A DNA stretch of 64,000 nt from Euborellia annulipes (Eukaryota > Arthropoda > Insecta > Dermaptera > Anisolabididae). Of the stretch, positions 53,561-64,000 are shown piece after piece. The notes under the pieces were generated by a model. The model had not been told where the DNA came from. It did not search any database and saw nothing but the letters and a program-made list of their open reading frames with translations. A program made the translations under genes and the position numbers. Where the stretch lies: positions 62,001 through 126,000 of the forward strand of contig JAKCPI010006261.1 in assembly GCA_023213315.1 (NCBI GenBank), written 5' to 3'. Within the stretch, counting starts at the first letter, position 1; every line of letters starts with the position of its first letter.

Positions 53561-54679
53561 AGATACAGTATCTACGAGTTTCCTTAAACACAGGGCATTT
53601 TACTTTTAATGCATTTTTTAACTTTTCATAATTTGATCAGAACCACATCTTCAACCAGCAAATAAAATAAAAATTACAATGGGTTTAAACTTATTAAAAA
53701 GTATATATTCTATCTTTTGATTAAAGAATATATTTAAAAAAAAAGAAAATAAGTAGCCTATATCAATTTGATAGCTATTGATACATTAATATATGCGAAC
53801 AACGATATTTTTATATTGATGCTTATTTCGTCTCCTCCAAGTCACGATTGCAAACTTGAAATATTTTATAAGAGATCTATTAAATTGAAATGTAAACCAA
53901 TTTTATAATTTTCTTCATTTAATGGCTTGTTCCATTCTATCCTCTCATAAAATAGCCGGAGATTGGAGAAAGAGAGAGAGGAGTAGGGATGTTGTTTCAT
54001 TTTATTCGATATGCAAATTAAAAGAAAAAGTAATTGCAATTTATCTTTTAAACTTTTTTGATTTAGACTTAGAAATATCAAAACAACTTAATAAAAAAGA
54101 CAGCAGCAACAGAAGCCATCTTGGATGATATCTTCAATGAAAATCAAATAAAAATCAAAATGCTTGTGTAATAAATTATAGTTTTGTCGTTTTTTCAATT
54201 CTTTCCGATTTGTTCCGCCCATGGAGGGTTCTTAAAGAGATTTCGAAAAAGGTTGTTTTGTTTATTTAGGATCTATTAAAATGAATTCGGAAATTTTTTT
54301 CAAGGCGGCAAGATAAAAAAGATTTTTGCAAATGGGAAAAATTAATTGAAGAAAGTTTTTAGTTAAATAGTTTTAAACTAAATCAGATAGTAGTAGCCGT
54401 ATTCAATAAAGTGTAATATTTAGACAAAAAAATGTTGGATAATAACTTATGAGTCATATAGGTTATTATTCAACATTTTTTGTGAGCATATTTATTCGAT
54501 AGAGCAAGTCACTTCGTCCCTGGGTGTCGCACCCAGGATTTCCATCTATCCCCAAATAATTAAATTGGACCTACAATGGATTGAGAAAATAAAAGTTTGA
54601 AAAACAAGATTGACACCAAGCGCAAGTTAAACCAAATGCAGTTAATGTGAATATTTTCATAATAAAGTTGATATGAATT
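53561..54679. other. No recognisable feature
   Basis: AT-rich. Inverted words at 54,425-54,485 (AAAAATGTTGGATAATAAC / TTATTATTCAACATTTTTT) form a hairpin around a 20-nt loop. Confidence 0.35.
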
Positions 54680-54803
54680 TAAAGGTGCGTTTCCAGTAAG
54701 GCGACAGGCTCGCTCGGTTCGCCAGGTAATGTCTCAGTTGGAAAACTCCATATAATTTAGCAGTTGACACATTTTGTCGCATGTTAACGGAAATTCGCCT
54801 TTA
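54680..54803. mobile_element. Short MITE, about 120 bp
   Basis: The ends AAAGGTGCGTTTCC and GGAAATTCGCCTTT are imperfect inverted repeats next to TTA on each side. GC-richer interior (CGACAGGCTCGCTCGG). Possibly a Harbinger- or TA-targeting MITE. Confidence 0.45.
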
Positions 54804-54879
54804 GACAATCATCCCAATCAATTGAGGGTTCTTTTCTCCAATTTCGTCTTCGTTTTGTAACTTTTTTTGGGAGAGCGGG

Positions 54880-55190
54880 GTAAACTCCATGATTATCCGG
54901 AGTGTGATTAACGCAATCATTGATCAAAATGGGCCTAGTCGATCAATCGATTGAGTCAATTCAAACTTTCTTAGAAGAATGGCAGGAGGTAGCAGCCAGA
55001 AAGGAGCGTCTCCAAAACAATGAAACTCCCAGATATTCGCAACCTTTCGAATTCAAACTTTCTATCAACCACCTTCAATGATTAAGCGTCAAACAGGTTT
55101 CTATACGGTCAATCTGATCTTGATTCACTCGATTGATTCAATCTTTTGATCAAAATGATTGACCGTGTAGAGGCACCCTAAAAGCAAAAA
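54880..55190 (+). mobile_element. Truncated TIR element with coding remnant
   Basis: The right end reads GATTGACCGTGTAGAGGCACCC and forms a hairpin with TACGGTCAATC at 55,107. The left side repeats related words (ATTGATCAAAATGGGCC, TCAATCGATTGAG) but a matching terminus is missing. It holds the short frame at 54,929-55,081. A DNA-transposon remnant is likely. Confidence 0.4.
54929..55081 (+). CDS. 50-residue ORF in a transposon remnant
   Basis: ATG to TGA encodes 50 residues starting MGLVDQSIESIQTFLEEWQE and continuing VAARKERLQNNETPRYSQP. Codon and residue composition look protein-like, unlike most frames here, with an amphipathic helical start. I do not recognise the family. It may be the C-terminal piece of a transposon-encoded DNA-binding protein. 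Not supported as a cellular gene. Confidence 0.25.
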   Translation: MGLVDQSIESIQTFLEEWQEVAARKERLQNNETPRYSQPFEFKLSINHLQ

Positions 55191-56862
55191 TAACACGAGA
55201 TTGAGAAATAAAAAATACCAATTTGAAATCAACAACATCTTTATGAATTTCTTCCTCTTCGAGTGGACTCCGTTTCTTTTATTCAGAGTGAACTATTAAA
55301 ATTAAAACAACACTCAAAAAATGACAGAGCATTAGATGATTAATTTTGAATTATTTTACTGTGATTAAGTTTTGTTTTTTAAAAAGCGTGTTGTTTTTAA
55401 AGGTAGCCAATTAGCGGAAGAAGATAAACACTTAAAAGGTTAGGAAACACAGCCTTAAGGCGGGTTTTACTTGGACGAAGACATCATCAGTTGTAATAGT
55501 TTGTATAGCTTGCGTTAAAGCTGTATGCTGATTTATTAAAGTACCAAACATAGAATTTGTAAAGTTGTTTATTTAAGAAAAGCTATTTCCCCAACAAACG
55601 TTTAGCGACAAATTAATAATAATAAAGTGAATGCATATGATTATGAGGCATTCATTATTCATAAGTTGGCTGCGTGTCCAAATGGCTATTGAGTATTGAC
55701 TAAGTGGCTTGATGTCCAGAGTCACCCATCATCCTGTTAAAGGCGTGTCGACGACTCCAATGACATGCAATCCACTCCCAGTGACACTTCAATTTACTAC
55801 AAATATTCTCTATATAGGTTAACCATTAAATAAATAAATAAATTCCAATCTCTTCACGAGAACTATTTATAAACCAATCGTTTGAATGCATCGTTGCTTT
55901 AATTTTATATAAAGGTTAGAGACTTTCAAGATTAAGTTTTTTTAATTTATTTAAAAAATAGAAAATATGAAAATTAAAATTTATAAATTTGGTTTTCATA
56001 TTTCTTGATAGCGTCGTATTGATTTTAATCATATAGCTATCATACTACTTCCTCTTTGGGCTACAGAGAAGGGATGAACTTTTTTTATATCGATAGTTAA
56101 ATCATTTTTTTTAATGATCTAACTAATGATAGAACTCAAATTCCCATTTATTTGAATGTAGATATTTGCAAGGTAATAGAAATAAAGTAGCTAACGATAA
56201 AAATTCTTTTTTAGCATAATTTACAATGAAAAATAATGGCAATGTAAATTTGAAGGTATATATAGTAGATGAAAAAATTGTAATACAAACAATATGTATA
56301 GGCGTGAGAAATGAAATATATTAATAATTTAATCTGTTAATTTATTTTTATTGTTGTAATGCAAATTGATGTGCATTTTAATATATATAAATATTATAAA
56401 GACAAACCTATTTTTTGAGTTTATTAAAATAGTGTCAGAAATCTAATAAAGAAAAAAAAATTGAAAAATAACTGAAAAACACAAAATAATAGATGTGTAT
56501 AAATAAATTTTTAATCTGTGCCCTGTAATTGAAAGGATAGAAAAAATAAATGCCTATAATTTGTTTGAAAGATTCAAAATTGAAAATGAAATGTCAATAA
56601 ATATAGGTCTACTATTGATCCTATAAAATCAATAATCCTAATTTTACGAGAAGAAAAGCAAACTCTGTGGTTGTAGGAATACTGCAATAAATTCTGTGTT
56701 TAGGCATAAAAATGCCAGAAAAGACTTAAAGAAAAATACAAAATTCAAAAAACTTCTTTGTCGAAAGCGAGAGAAACATCTGAATCTAGATTTTTAAATA
56801 GGAGACATGCTAAATAAATTTTTAAGAGAACCATGACTTGACTTAAGATGACGTCATAGAGA
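55191..56862. other. AT-rich with one complex patch
   Basis: TTAAGGCGGGTTTTACTTGG at 55,455 looks like a lone MITE end. The patch 55,670-55,800 (GGCTTGATGTCCAGAGTCAC) is a candidate low-copy island. The rest is very AT-rich. Confidence 0.3.
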
Positions 56863-56870
56863 GATCATGA

Positions 56871-57127
56871 CAAGGGCGGATCCAGAGGTGTTTCTCGGGG
56901 GGGGGTAATCTGGTGTGACTCGTCGCACAGCACACTATTTTTTTTTAATTTCGGTAATTTAAAAGCGCATTCTGTACTTGTTTGCTAGAATATAAATACA
57001 CATCAAATTTTTAAGTATTAATTTTAAAAATTTTACATTAAAAATAAATTTTTTTGCGAAAAAAAGGTATTTTTTTCGAATCTCGGGGGGGTAATTACCC
57101 CCTTTACCCCCCTTGTATCCGCCCTTG
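56871..57127 (+). mobile_element. hAT-type MITE (family 3), 257 bp
   Basis: The ends CAAGGGCGGATCCAGAGG and TTGTATCCGCCCTTG are flanked by a perfect 8-bp duplication GATCATGA (56,863-56,870 and 57,128-57,135). The interior includes part of the Rep-H hairpin (TCTGGTGTGACTCGTCGCAC), so Rep-H sequence was captured or the families share ancestry. No transposase. Confidence 0.88.
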
Positions 57128-57175
57128 GATCATGATAATCAAATTCATCTTTTGATCTATTAAATCGTAATAATG

Positions 57176-57424
57176 TTTTTTTTTTTTAACACTCACACTT
57201 TTTTCCATTCACACACACATACACACAGTCTTTTCGGCAACTGAGGCCATTTAAGACTTTTATAATAACCGTTATATATGATAAAATCTATTGGGGATCC
57301 AGGCATTTCTATTTAATCCATTTGGTATCCAAATGGCTTAAATAAAATCATCGGACAGCCTGGGGTCTGAACCCGCGACGTTCGGTATATAAGAGAGGCA
57401 CGCTACCAACTACACCAAGCCCGG
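57176..57424 (-). mobile_element. SINE-A, full length
   Basis: Inverted complete copy from T run to GCCCGGAC head; a possible short duplication ATAATGT is weak. It carries CACGCTA at 57,399-57,405. Confidence 0.85.
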
Positions 57425-58334
57425 ACGATAATGTAGTGTTAAATGAATTTTATTTAACGAATGATTGTTAATCGAAAAGGCGATGAATTATCTAAATGGA
57501 GTTTTTTTTTTATTTATAGAAAAAATATTGATAAAAATACTTTAATATGATTATCTATAGCATAAATAAATAGAAGAAATCAATTGAATTTTTTTTTTTT
57601 TTTTTTTTTTATAAACCTGTAGAAATTAATGTTTGTTAAACTTTCTAGAAAGAAATATACTAGTAGTAGGCATAACGGGCATTACTTTAGTGGTTATATT
57701 TAATGTGACGAAAAGAAGTGGTAATATTAATAAATAATAAAGCCAAAATCGGTATTTTTTTATTTAAATTGTTGGAAAGTTATATAAATTGATACAGGTA
57801 CCAAAGGAATTCAGAATCCAAATGGCCAACTTATTATTGAATTACCTATGGCGATATGCTTGCTTATTAATTTCTAGAGAGTTACGCATGCGTGGAGTTG
57901 GTCATTTGTGTTGCCTATCTTCCAGCAAACAAAAAGAAAAAATCTATATGATAAGTAGCCTATCACAAGTTGTTGGATTGGTTACTTGAATTGGTAGTTT
58001 CAGAACATTGATTTAACATTATTTTTCTATTCTTGTCCATTCTACATTACAGCATTTCACAAGATTAAAAAAAATGTTCCGATCTGGTTTGAGGAAAGCT
58101 TACATGTCAGCTTGGGTAACCACACCATAGAAGTTTTTTTTTTAATATTTAAATTCTGAGTATTAATGACAAATATACTTAAATAAGTCATATCAACAAT
58201 TGTCCTTTAGTCACTAATATATAAATATTATAATTAAAATAGAAAAAAAATATCCTTGAGTCTAGGAATAAATTTCCCATCATTCTAAGACTAGAACCTT
58301 AATAAGCATAAATAAATAAAATATAAAATTTCAA
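57425..58334. other. No recognisable feature
   Basis: AT-rich. Somewhat complex at 57,785-57,990, where a 66-codon frame lacks a domain. Confidence 0.35.
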
Positions 58335-58620
58335 TTGAAGATGATGGTCTCAGGAGGTTAATCTGCGTCTTCTATGGAGCCGAACACATTAATTATATAA
58401 TCAAGTTGATGGCTGATGCGCTTTTAAAAACAGTTTCCATGATGACCAAACCGAAATTGTTATTCAGGAACACGTTGGCTGGCTTTAATGTAGAAACTCG
58501 GAGCCCCTAAGACTTCCACAACGTTATAATTACGAATTATCAACTGTCTAAGTGTGGCCTTGTTCTGACGATTTATTAATTGGTTTCTAACTCGGATTCT
58601 GGTTACAATCATTTTAATAT
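58335..58620. other. Low-copy island
   Basis: About 280 bp of complex sequence without repeat matches: GATGGTCTCAGGAGGTTAAT, GGAGCCGAACACATTAATTA, GGAACACGTTGGCTGGC. Candidate conserved element about 8.3 kb upstream of the exon on the gene's strand. Confidence 0.35.
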
Positions 58621-58659
58621 CAGTTAAATAGAGAAAAGAACGCGAGTCAATTAAATCCG

Positions 58660-58960
58660 ATCAGCAGTTCGGATGATCCAGTCCACTAATCCGATCCGGC
58701 TACTGCAAAAGGATTAGCGATCCGAGAAACGCAAGCGATCCGCTAATCCGATCCATTTTAGAAAAAGGGTCGCTGTTCCGATCCGTAAATACAGATCCGC
58801 GATCCGAAAATCCGATCCGGACTTGATTTTTAGGCGTCCAAAAAGATATAAATAGGCCTATTTATTAAAAAGTAAAAAATTGTAAAGGATTGGCAATCCT
58901 TTGAAAAGGATCCAGGTTAGCTAATCCTGCGAAAAGGATTATCGATCGATCCTAGAAGGG
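58660..58960. repeat. Dense TAATCC / GATCCG word cluster
   Basis: Five exact TAATCC or GGATTA sites (58,687, 58,711, 58,744, 58,922, 58,936) and about ten GATCCG/CGATCC words lie in 280 bp, on both strands. The words are self-similar, so this may be decayed simple-sequence DNA. TAATCC is also the site of K50 homeodomain proteins (Orthodenticle/Bicoid class), so a regulatory role is possible. Confidence 0.4.
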
Positions 58961-59897
58961 TCCCAGAAGGCAAAAATGATTTCCACCCAGATACAAGACC
59001 CACCCCAAAAAAAGATCTTGATCCAGATGAAAATCCTGAATTCGATCAGATTTTCGAATTTAAATCCAAAAGGATCGCGAATCTACCCATCCCTGATTTT
59101 AATGCTTTGGGCTCAAATCACAAGGCGATGAATCAAAGCTTTTACCTCTACTCTAAAAGCAAAATCCCTATTTAATTGAATTATTTGGTAATTTATAATT
59201 TATAGCCAATATGAATGCCGATCCCGCAGCAGAGCAAAGATAAGAAAAGAAGTTAGATAATAATAGACCAATGAATTGGGTTGAAATAAAAAAAAAAATT
59301 GTTTAGAGAATGAAATCCGAATTAATCTTTGACTGATATTCTGTGAATGGGAAATCAATACAAATAAGCCGCTGGGCTATATATCTTAACGTATTTACAT
59401 AATATAGACTCGGAAAGAAAATACATTAATCATTTTGCCTTTAAATAAATTATTTGACAGTTTATTTAATTAAAAAGAAATTAAATTTCATCATTATATT
59501 TTCCAATATAAATATTATAAATGTATTATATTAAACCTGAGTTTTTATAGTATATTTAATTTATTAGACGAATGATAGTCGAGCGTAAGATGGAAGCCAT
59601 TTGCCGGTCAAAATACATAAATCATGTGTTTATTTGCCAGAGTCATTGACAAAAAGACAGACAAGTTTGATGTTATTGCCTTCTTTTACATATTGACTAA
59701 TAGGCTATATATAAGACTATTAGGTTTATCAAAAATCTCTAATAAAAAATTTGGGGGAAATCATTGACATTTTTCTATACAGAATAAATGCTTATTATTA
59801 GAGGGGTTAGAACGAGAAGGGTAAATATTTTTACTTTCAATTACAGAAAGTAAATTTGGATTTCAACGAATATACAAGTTTTGAGTCAGAAAATTTT
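58961..59897. other. No recognisable feature
   Basis: AT-rich after 59,100. GATC-rich words continue to about 59,090. Confidence 0.35.
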
Positions 59898-59944
59898 TTA
59901 ATATTGTTTTTCCCACCAAGGAAACACCTCTGGATCCGCCCTTG
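59898..59944 (-). mobile_element. hAT MITE family 3, end only
   Basis: CACCTCTGGATCCGCCCTTG is the inverted left end of family 3. The remainder was not found nearby. Confidence 0.5.
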
Positions 59945-60009
59945 TTTCCCTCTAAAGAGATTTTGTACATAAAACTCAATGAAGATCAAATCCTCCCTAA
60001 ATTGAAAAA

Positions 60010-60260
60010 AAAATTCCAAGACAAATAATGACCCGTGACCGAAGGTCATGAACCCTGAACGTCATTATGGATTATGGAACCAAGCGACCACATGGTAGGG
60101 TCTCGGGGACAAATTAGGGTTTAATGACAGAGTCACATGGGTCTCACGTCATTAGGTGTCACCCGAATGTTTGTTTACAAACCGAGAGACAGGGAGACCT
60201 TGACTCGAGTCGCAGGTGGTCTCTTTTATAAAAAGATGACTGACTGGCTGACTTAACTGC
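60010..60260. other. Low-copy island with Fox and nuclear-receptor words
   Basis: GC-richer, complex sequence with a forkhead site TGTTTAC (60,172-60,178, in TGTTTGTTTACAAA), GACCTTGA (60,196-60,203, complement of the FTZ-F1/ERR half-site TCAAGGTC) and a small inverted word ACCGAAGGTCATGAACC. No frame is convincing. It is one of the best candidates for a conserved enhancer in the window. Confidence 0.4.
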
Positions 60261-60719
60261 CTCGTCTACCATCAGCTAATATGAATATTAATTTTTTAAC
60301 CAAATATTTTTTGCGATGCCATGTGCACTTAACAGAAATGAATATTACTTTTTTTTTTAAAAGAACAAAGTAGAAGAGTGAGTTAATATTAATAGATAAA
60401 AATTTCTCATATAACAATGTTTTCTTTCGTATTTCTAACTCAATGATAAAGACTTTTCCCTTGGAGCATATTGCTTTATGATCTAAGGAAGAGGTATCCA
60501 AACTTTCTGCCGCAAGGGCCAAATTAGGATTTAAATCTATTTAAAAGAATATATGAGAATTAAAAAACGCATTATGATTAATATATCATTGACTTTTTAC
60601 ATTTAATTACACTAAACAAATGATGGAACTTAACTTTTTTTGAAGGATTTCTTTAAAAAACCTTTTTTTATTATTTATAATTTTTTCATTTTTTGACTTG
60701 AAAAATCAAAAAAATCTGC
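60261..60719. other. No recognisable feature
   Basis: AT-rich with T runs; nothing could be supported. Confidence 0.35.
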
Positions 60720-60962
60720 TATCAAGTACAAAAATAAAGTGTGCTTCAAACAATTTTGAGGGCAAAATGAGAATATACATTTAAAAGAGCATCTGAAAAA
60801 AAGTGATTTATTAATTTTAATAAAAAATGTTTGAGCAAAATCGAAAAAAAAAAACAACAAGTACAATACATCAATAAAGTTCTAGTACTTTTTAAGGGAT
60901 TTTGTTCAAAAGCTTCGTGTTACGCTCAAGGGGGATACCTTACTTAAATATCAAATTTGGCA
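60720..60962 (+). repeat. Rep-H, middle segment
   Basis: AAGTGTGCTTCAAACAATTT, GAGAATATACATTTAAAAGA and CAAAAGCTTCGTGTTACGCT follow Rep-H order. The hairpin and distal end are missing. Confidence 0.7.
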
Positions 60963-61017
60963 TCTTCTCTAGATTCATTAAATTATGATCAGACATCAAT
61001 TATTAACAAAAATAAAT

Positions 61018-61115
61018 GAGGTCTTTTTCGACATTGAAGGCCATTTAGACCCAGTCCCTATTTATTCAAATTTATTGGTAGCCTATACAATTTAAATAAA
61101 TTTTTGTCTCATGGG
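61018..61115 (-). mobile_element. SINE-B, tail half
   Basis: GGTCTTTTTCGACATTGAAG, GGCCATTTAGACCCAGTCCC and ATTTATTCAAATTTATTGG in reverse; the head is lost. Confidence 0.65.
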
Positions 61116-62499
61116 ACGATTTCGATTTTATTGGTAAGGTTTGTTAGCATTTCACCCCCCCCCCCCACTAACCTCCTCCTAAATAAATAAACCATCTCAG
61201 CGGGTACAAACTAATTTTTTAAGCATGATATAAAACAATAAGTGATACAATAATTTATTATTTATGAGAAAGTAGATTTTTTTTTTTTAAATTTTTTTCA
61301 AAAAATTTTTATTTGTATAATTATGCTATTTTAATTATATCTTAACATATCATAAAAATGTTTTTTATAATTAAACAAAATTTCGATTAATAACACAAAT
61401 AATACAATTACTCTTTTACACCGACTAAACACGATTATCTTATTAAGAATTGAGTTAATAAACCTACTTTTTTTTTTGTTAATTCTATGCATATTCATCG
61501 AAATGACTCCGCATGGTATGAATGTGATTTTTAAAATTGTTGTTTGTATTTGAATTTAAATAATTATACATTTTCGCAGTAATTTTTTTAAATTTAATAC
61601 AAGAATTATGACACGCGTGGCATTTTTTTTTGCCATTTATGCATAACTTTACTGTTTATTATTTATGTATTTATTCCGGTTTAAATGTCGCCAAATTATA
61701 AATTAATAAAATGGAAAATAATTTAGTAAAAATTCTAAATTAGGAAATAAACTGTATATTTTAGGGAGGAGAGTAATATAATACGAAATTGATTCGAAAG
61801 AAGGGATGATTTGTAAAAATAGATTTAATAACTAATTAAAAAAAAAAAATTGCTGACAGGCTCATTAGAAAAAAAATTTCTTTTTAATGAGTTTAACCTA
61901 ATCAGACTTTAATTATTTTTTGGGAATGAAATTTTAATTAATACTTCTAAAAGAAACATGAAAAGATTTTCTGAATATAAAATGGGAAAAATTATTACGA
62001 TGACTAATTTCGGGAAGTTGGAAATATACACAATTTTAAAATTTGCACAAATATTTTTCCAAACATCCCCTTCTTTTTTAAGAAATCGAAGAATCACCTT
62101 GTTTTATTAATATTGCAATTAAGTAAGTTATTGGAAGTGTATGAGTGTTTAAAAAAAAATTATAATTCTCGTTCATAACTTAGGGACAAAATAAAAAGGA
62201 TAAGAAAATAGAACGCGTGGGTCGTAACTCAAAAGTACCCTGTAATATAAGATAATTATTAGCTTTAGCTCGGGTAACACTTGGTTTTCATTAAAACCCA
62301 AGTTGTGAGAATATAAAAATAAAATCCTAGTTTTTAAAAAAATAATATTTTTTTTTATCAACTAGAAATATTTATTGGAATTAAAAAAAATAAATCTAAT
62401 GATGATGTTAGGATTTGATCGAAACGTAATATTGAATTGAATTTTGTATGCTTTTATTGTGAATAAAAGCAGCTCAAAAGAAAACTCGATAGACAGATA
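61116..62499. other. No recognisable feature
   Basis: Very AT-rich. A C run at 61,155-61,167. Frames of about 60 codons are by-products of composition. Confidence 0.4.
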
Positions 62500-62790
62500 A
62501 AAAAAAAGAAGAGGTGGGGCCACCTCGAGTCCCGGGATTGGCCAAGGCAGCCAGGAAAGCATTATCCCTCGGGAACTTGGGTGAGGGTGGGAAATTGCCA
62601 GGTCTTCCGGGGAACAACCAAAAGGGGAGCCCCACACACACACACACAAACATACACATCCCGATCGAACAGGAGAGAGAGAGAGGGACCAAAGGGCCAA
62701 GGCTGTTCATTTCCAGAAGAAATTCCTCCCTACAGAAAACACAACTTGGATTATTTATTAAGGAAACAGACTCGACGCCATCTTAACTCC
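62500..62790. other. GC-rich island with CA and GA runs
   Basis: The most GC-rich 290 bp of the upstream intron: CACCTCGAGTCCCGGGATTG, GGAACTTGGGTGAGGGTGGG, then (CA)n and (GA)n. Both strands stay open for 70-112 codons because of composition, with low-complexity peptides. It could be a non-coding 5' exon or promoter of the minus-strand gene, or simply a low-copy island. No clear splice donor facing the bHLH exon was seen. Confidence 0.3.
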
Positions 62791-63061
62791 TAACAGAACA
62801 AATATACGTGGAACCCTTAATGTTTCCTCTGCTTTTTTTTTATTATTTAATAATATGATGGTGTCATATTAAAAAAAAATCTGAATGGATAATAAAAAAT
62901 ATTTTTATTTATTCAAGATATTTTGGAATTAAAATAATATTCCTTCTTGAAGGCAAAAGAAATCCGAAGGCTCATGGGGGTTATTTTTAATATTTAATTT
63001 TTATGTAAAATAATCAAATGAGACCATAGGCTTTTAAAAGATTTAATACTATTAATATTAT

Positions 63062-63148
63062 GATCCAGGCTCATTTATTTATACTCAGTGGTACCCAAAT
63101 TTAAATAAATTATCATTTCAGCCTGAGATCTGAACCAGCACTTTTTGG
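63062..63148 (-). mobile_element. SINE-A remnant
   Basis: GATCCAGGCTCATTTATTTA and CAGCCTGAGATCTGAACCAG are a decayed inverted body and B box. Confidence 0.5.
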
Positions 63149-64000
63149 CTTTTAATGTTCTCAATAATGACATTATCAGTATCTTTATTTAACATTGTTG
63201 TGAGTATGTTTTTTTGTTGGTGGGCCAAGCTCCCCATGGGATCTCCAGCCTGCCTCGGGCATCGGTGTGCTGTCTATTGCACCAGGCCACCGGACCTTGG
63301 TGCACAGAGATCCTGGATTAAATATTGAATACTTAAATCTCATTCAAATATATAGCCTAGATCTCGAAAAATATTTAACTAATTATCAGAGAAGGATGTT
63401 GATAAATATTCACCAGGCTGTCTATCTTCATCTTTTATCAGTATTTTTAACGTTTCATTCACGGAGGGTGTAGAGAAAATGGATTTTTTAGCGAAGAATT
63501 AAAAAAAAGGCAGTGTTGTTTCAATGAAGGTCCTGGAGAATGGTGGTAGCCTTCGAATCAGTGAAAAGGAATTATTCTTTTAAATTAATTTTTGGCAAGA
63601 AAAAAGCAAGAAATTTCCGAAAGACATTAAGAAAACTGTTAGCATAGTCCTAATGTTCAAAAGCCTATAAATCATGAGACGGGATCTATTCAAATATCCT
63701 AATGGCTTAAGCTTAGCCTCAGGGAATTAAATACATTAAAATCTATCAATTTAAAGTGTGTCATTTCAATCTAGATTGGAAATGAAATTTTAAGAATTCA
63801 TGGCACGAAATATAAAAATCAATCAGCTTGTTTGTTTTGAGGATCCGGCACTTTTTGTTGGATTGGAGAGCCACAATGAGGCGAAGATCTTTTTTTTCTC
63901 CCATTCATCATCACGAATGGCATGTCCTCCAAATTTTATAATTAGCACGCGTTTTTATTCTTCCAAAAAAGAACGTAAACGGTTTAATTAATTACTTAAT
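63149..64000. other. AT-rich; one tRNA-like GC patch
   Basis: 63,210-63,320 is GC-rich. On the minus strand it has GGTGGCCTGGTGCAATAGAC and CAGGCTGGAGATCCC, faintly like A and B boxes of a tRNA-derived element. Too weak to call a SINE. The rest shows nothing. Confidence 0.3.

Noticed and set aside
62362..62786. Frames of 78-112 codons in the GC-rich island
   Set aside because: Open on both strands because of composition and CA/GA runs; no domain.
63210..63320. tRNA-derived SINE
   Set aside because: Only faint A/B-box resemblance, no tail, no duplication and no second copy in the window.

Overview
This is animal nuclear DNA: AT-rich, with almost no long reading frames and dense in transposable elements. 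The one cellular gene part that can be named is a single exon on the minus strand at 49,885-50,075. It encodes the basic helix-loop-helix of an aryl hydrocarbon receptor/Spineless-type bHLH-PAS transcription factor. The residues follow the arthropod Spineless form most closely, so an arthropod is likely. The palindrome TAGGCCTA occurs nine times; I cannot use it to place the clade. No PAS exon and no first exon were recognised, so nearly the whole window is probably intron of that gene: at least about 50 kb downstream (lower coordinates) and about 14 kb upstream.

Layout. 1-9 kb: AT-rich DNA with copies of a hairpin-ended repeat (here called Rep-H), hAT remnants, a 755-bp inverted-repeat element carrying a tiny ORF with a mini-intron, and a cluster of AHR-type sites. 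9.0-12.8 kb: a block of satellites and inverted repeats (115-, 98- and 73-bp tandem arrays and two foldbacks). 12.8-21 kb: SINEs, including a 5S-rRNA-like SINE, a small hAT MITE, and a CRE/YY1-like patch. 21.6-25.9 kb: a nested stack in which Rep-H contains a hAT MITE, which contains both a 5'-truncated RNase H-bearing LINE and a long-inverted-repeat element; target-site duplications support the hAT and LINE steps and, less securely, the third. 26-33 kb: Rep-H copies, an RTE-like LINE end, and low-copy islands that may be regulatory. 33-47 kb: Helitron-like elements, several SINEs with clear duplications, an intact 387-bp hAT MITE, TIR elements and a pogo-like end. 46.4-47.1 kb: a foldback with hammerhead-ribozyme-like cores on both arms. 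47-50 kb: low-copy islands and the bHLH exon. 50-64 kb: a PIF/Harbinger-type element, more MITEs, a dense TAATCC/GATCCG cluster, and low-copy islands near 58.4 and 60.1 kb.

The most unusual points are: hammerhead-like cores in several elements; nine SINE copies that place the AHR/Spineless:ARNT core TAGCGTG inside the intron of an AHR-family gene; and the nested stack that can be read from its target-site duplications. No bacterial-type features (operons, CRISPR, plasmid origins) are present. Homology calls are from reading alone; no search was run.
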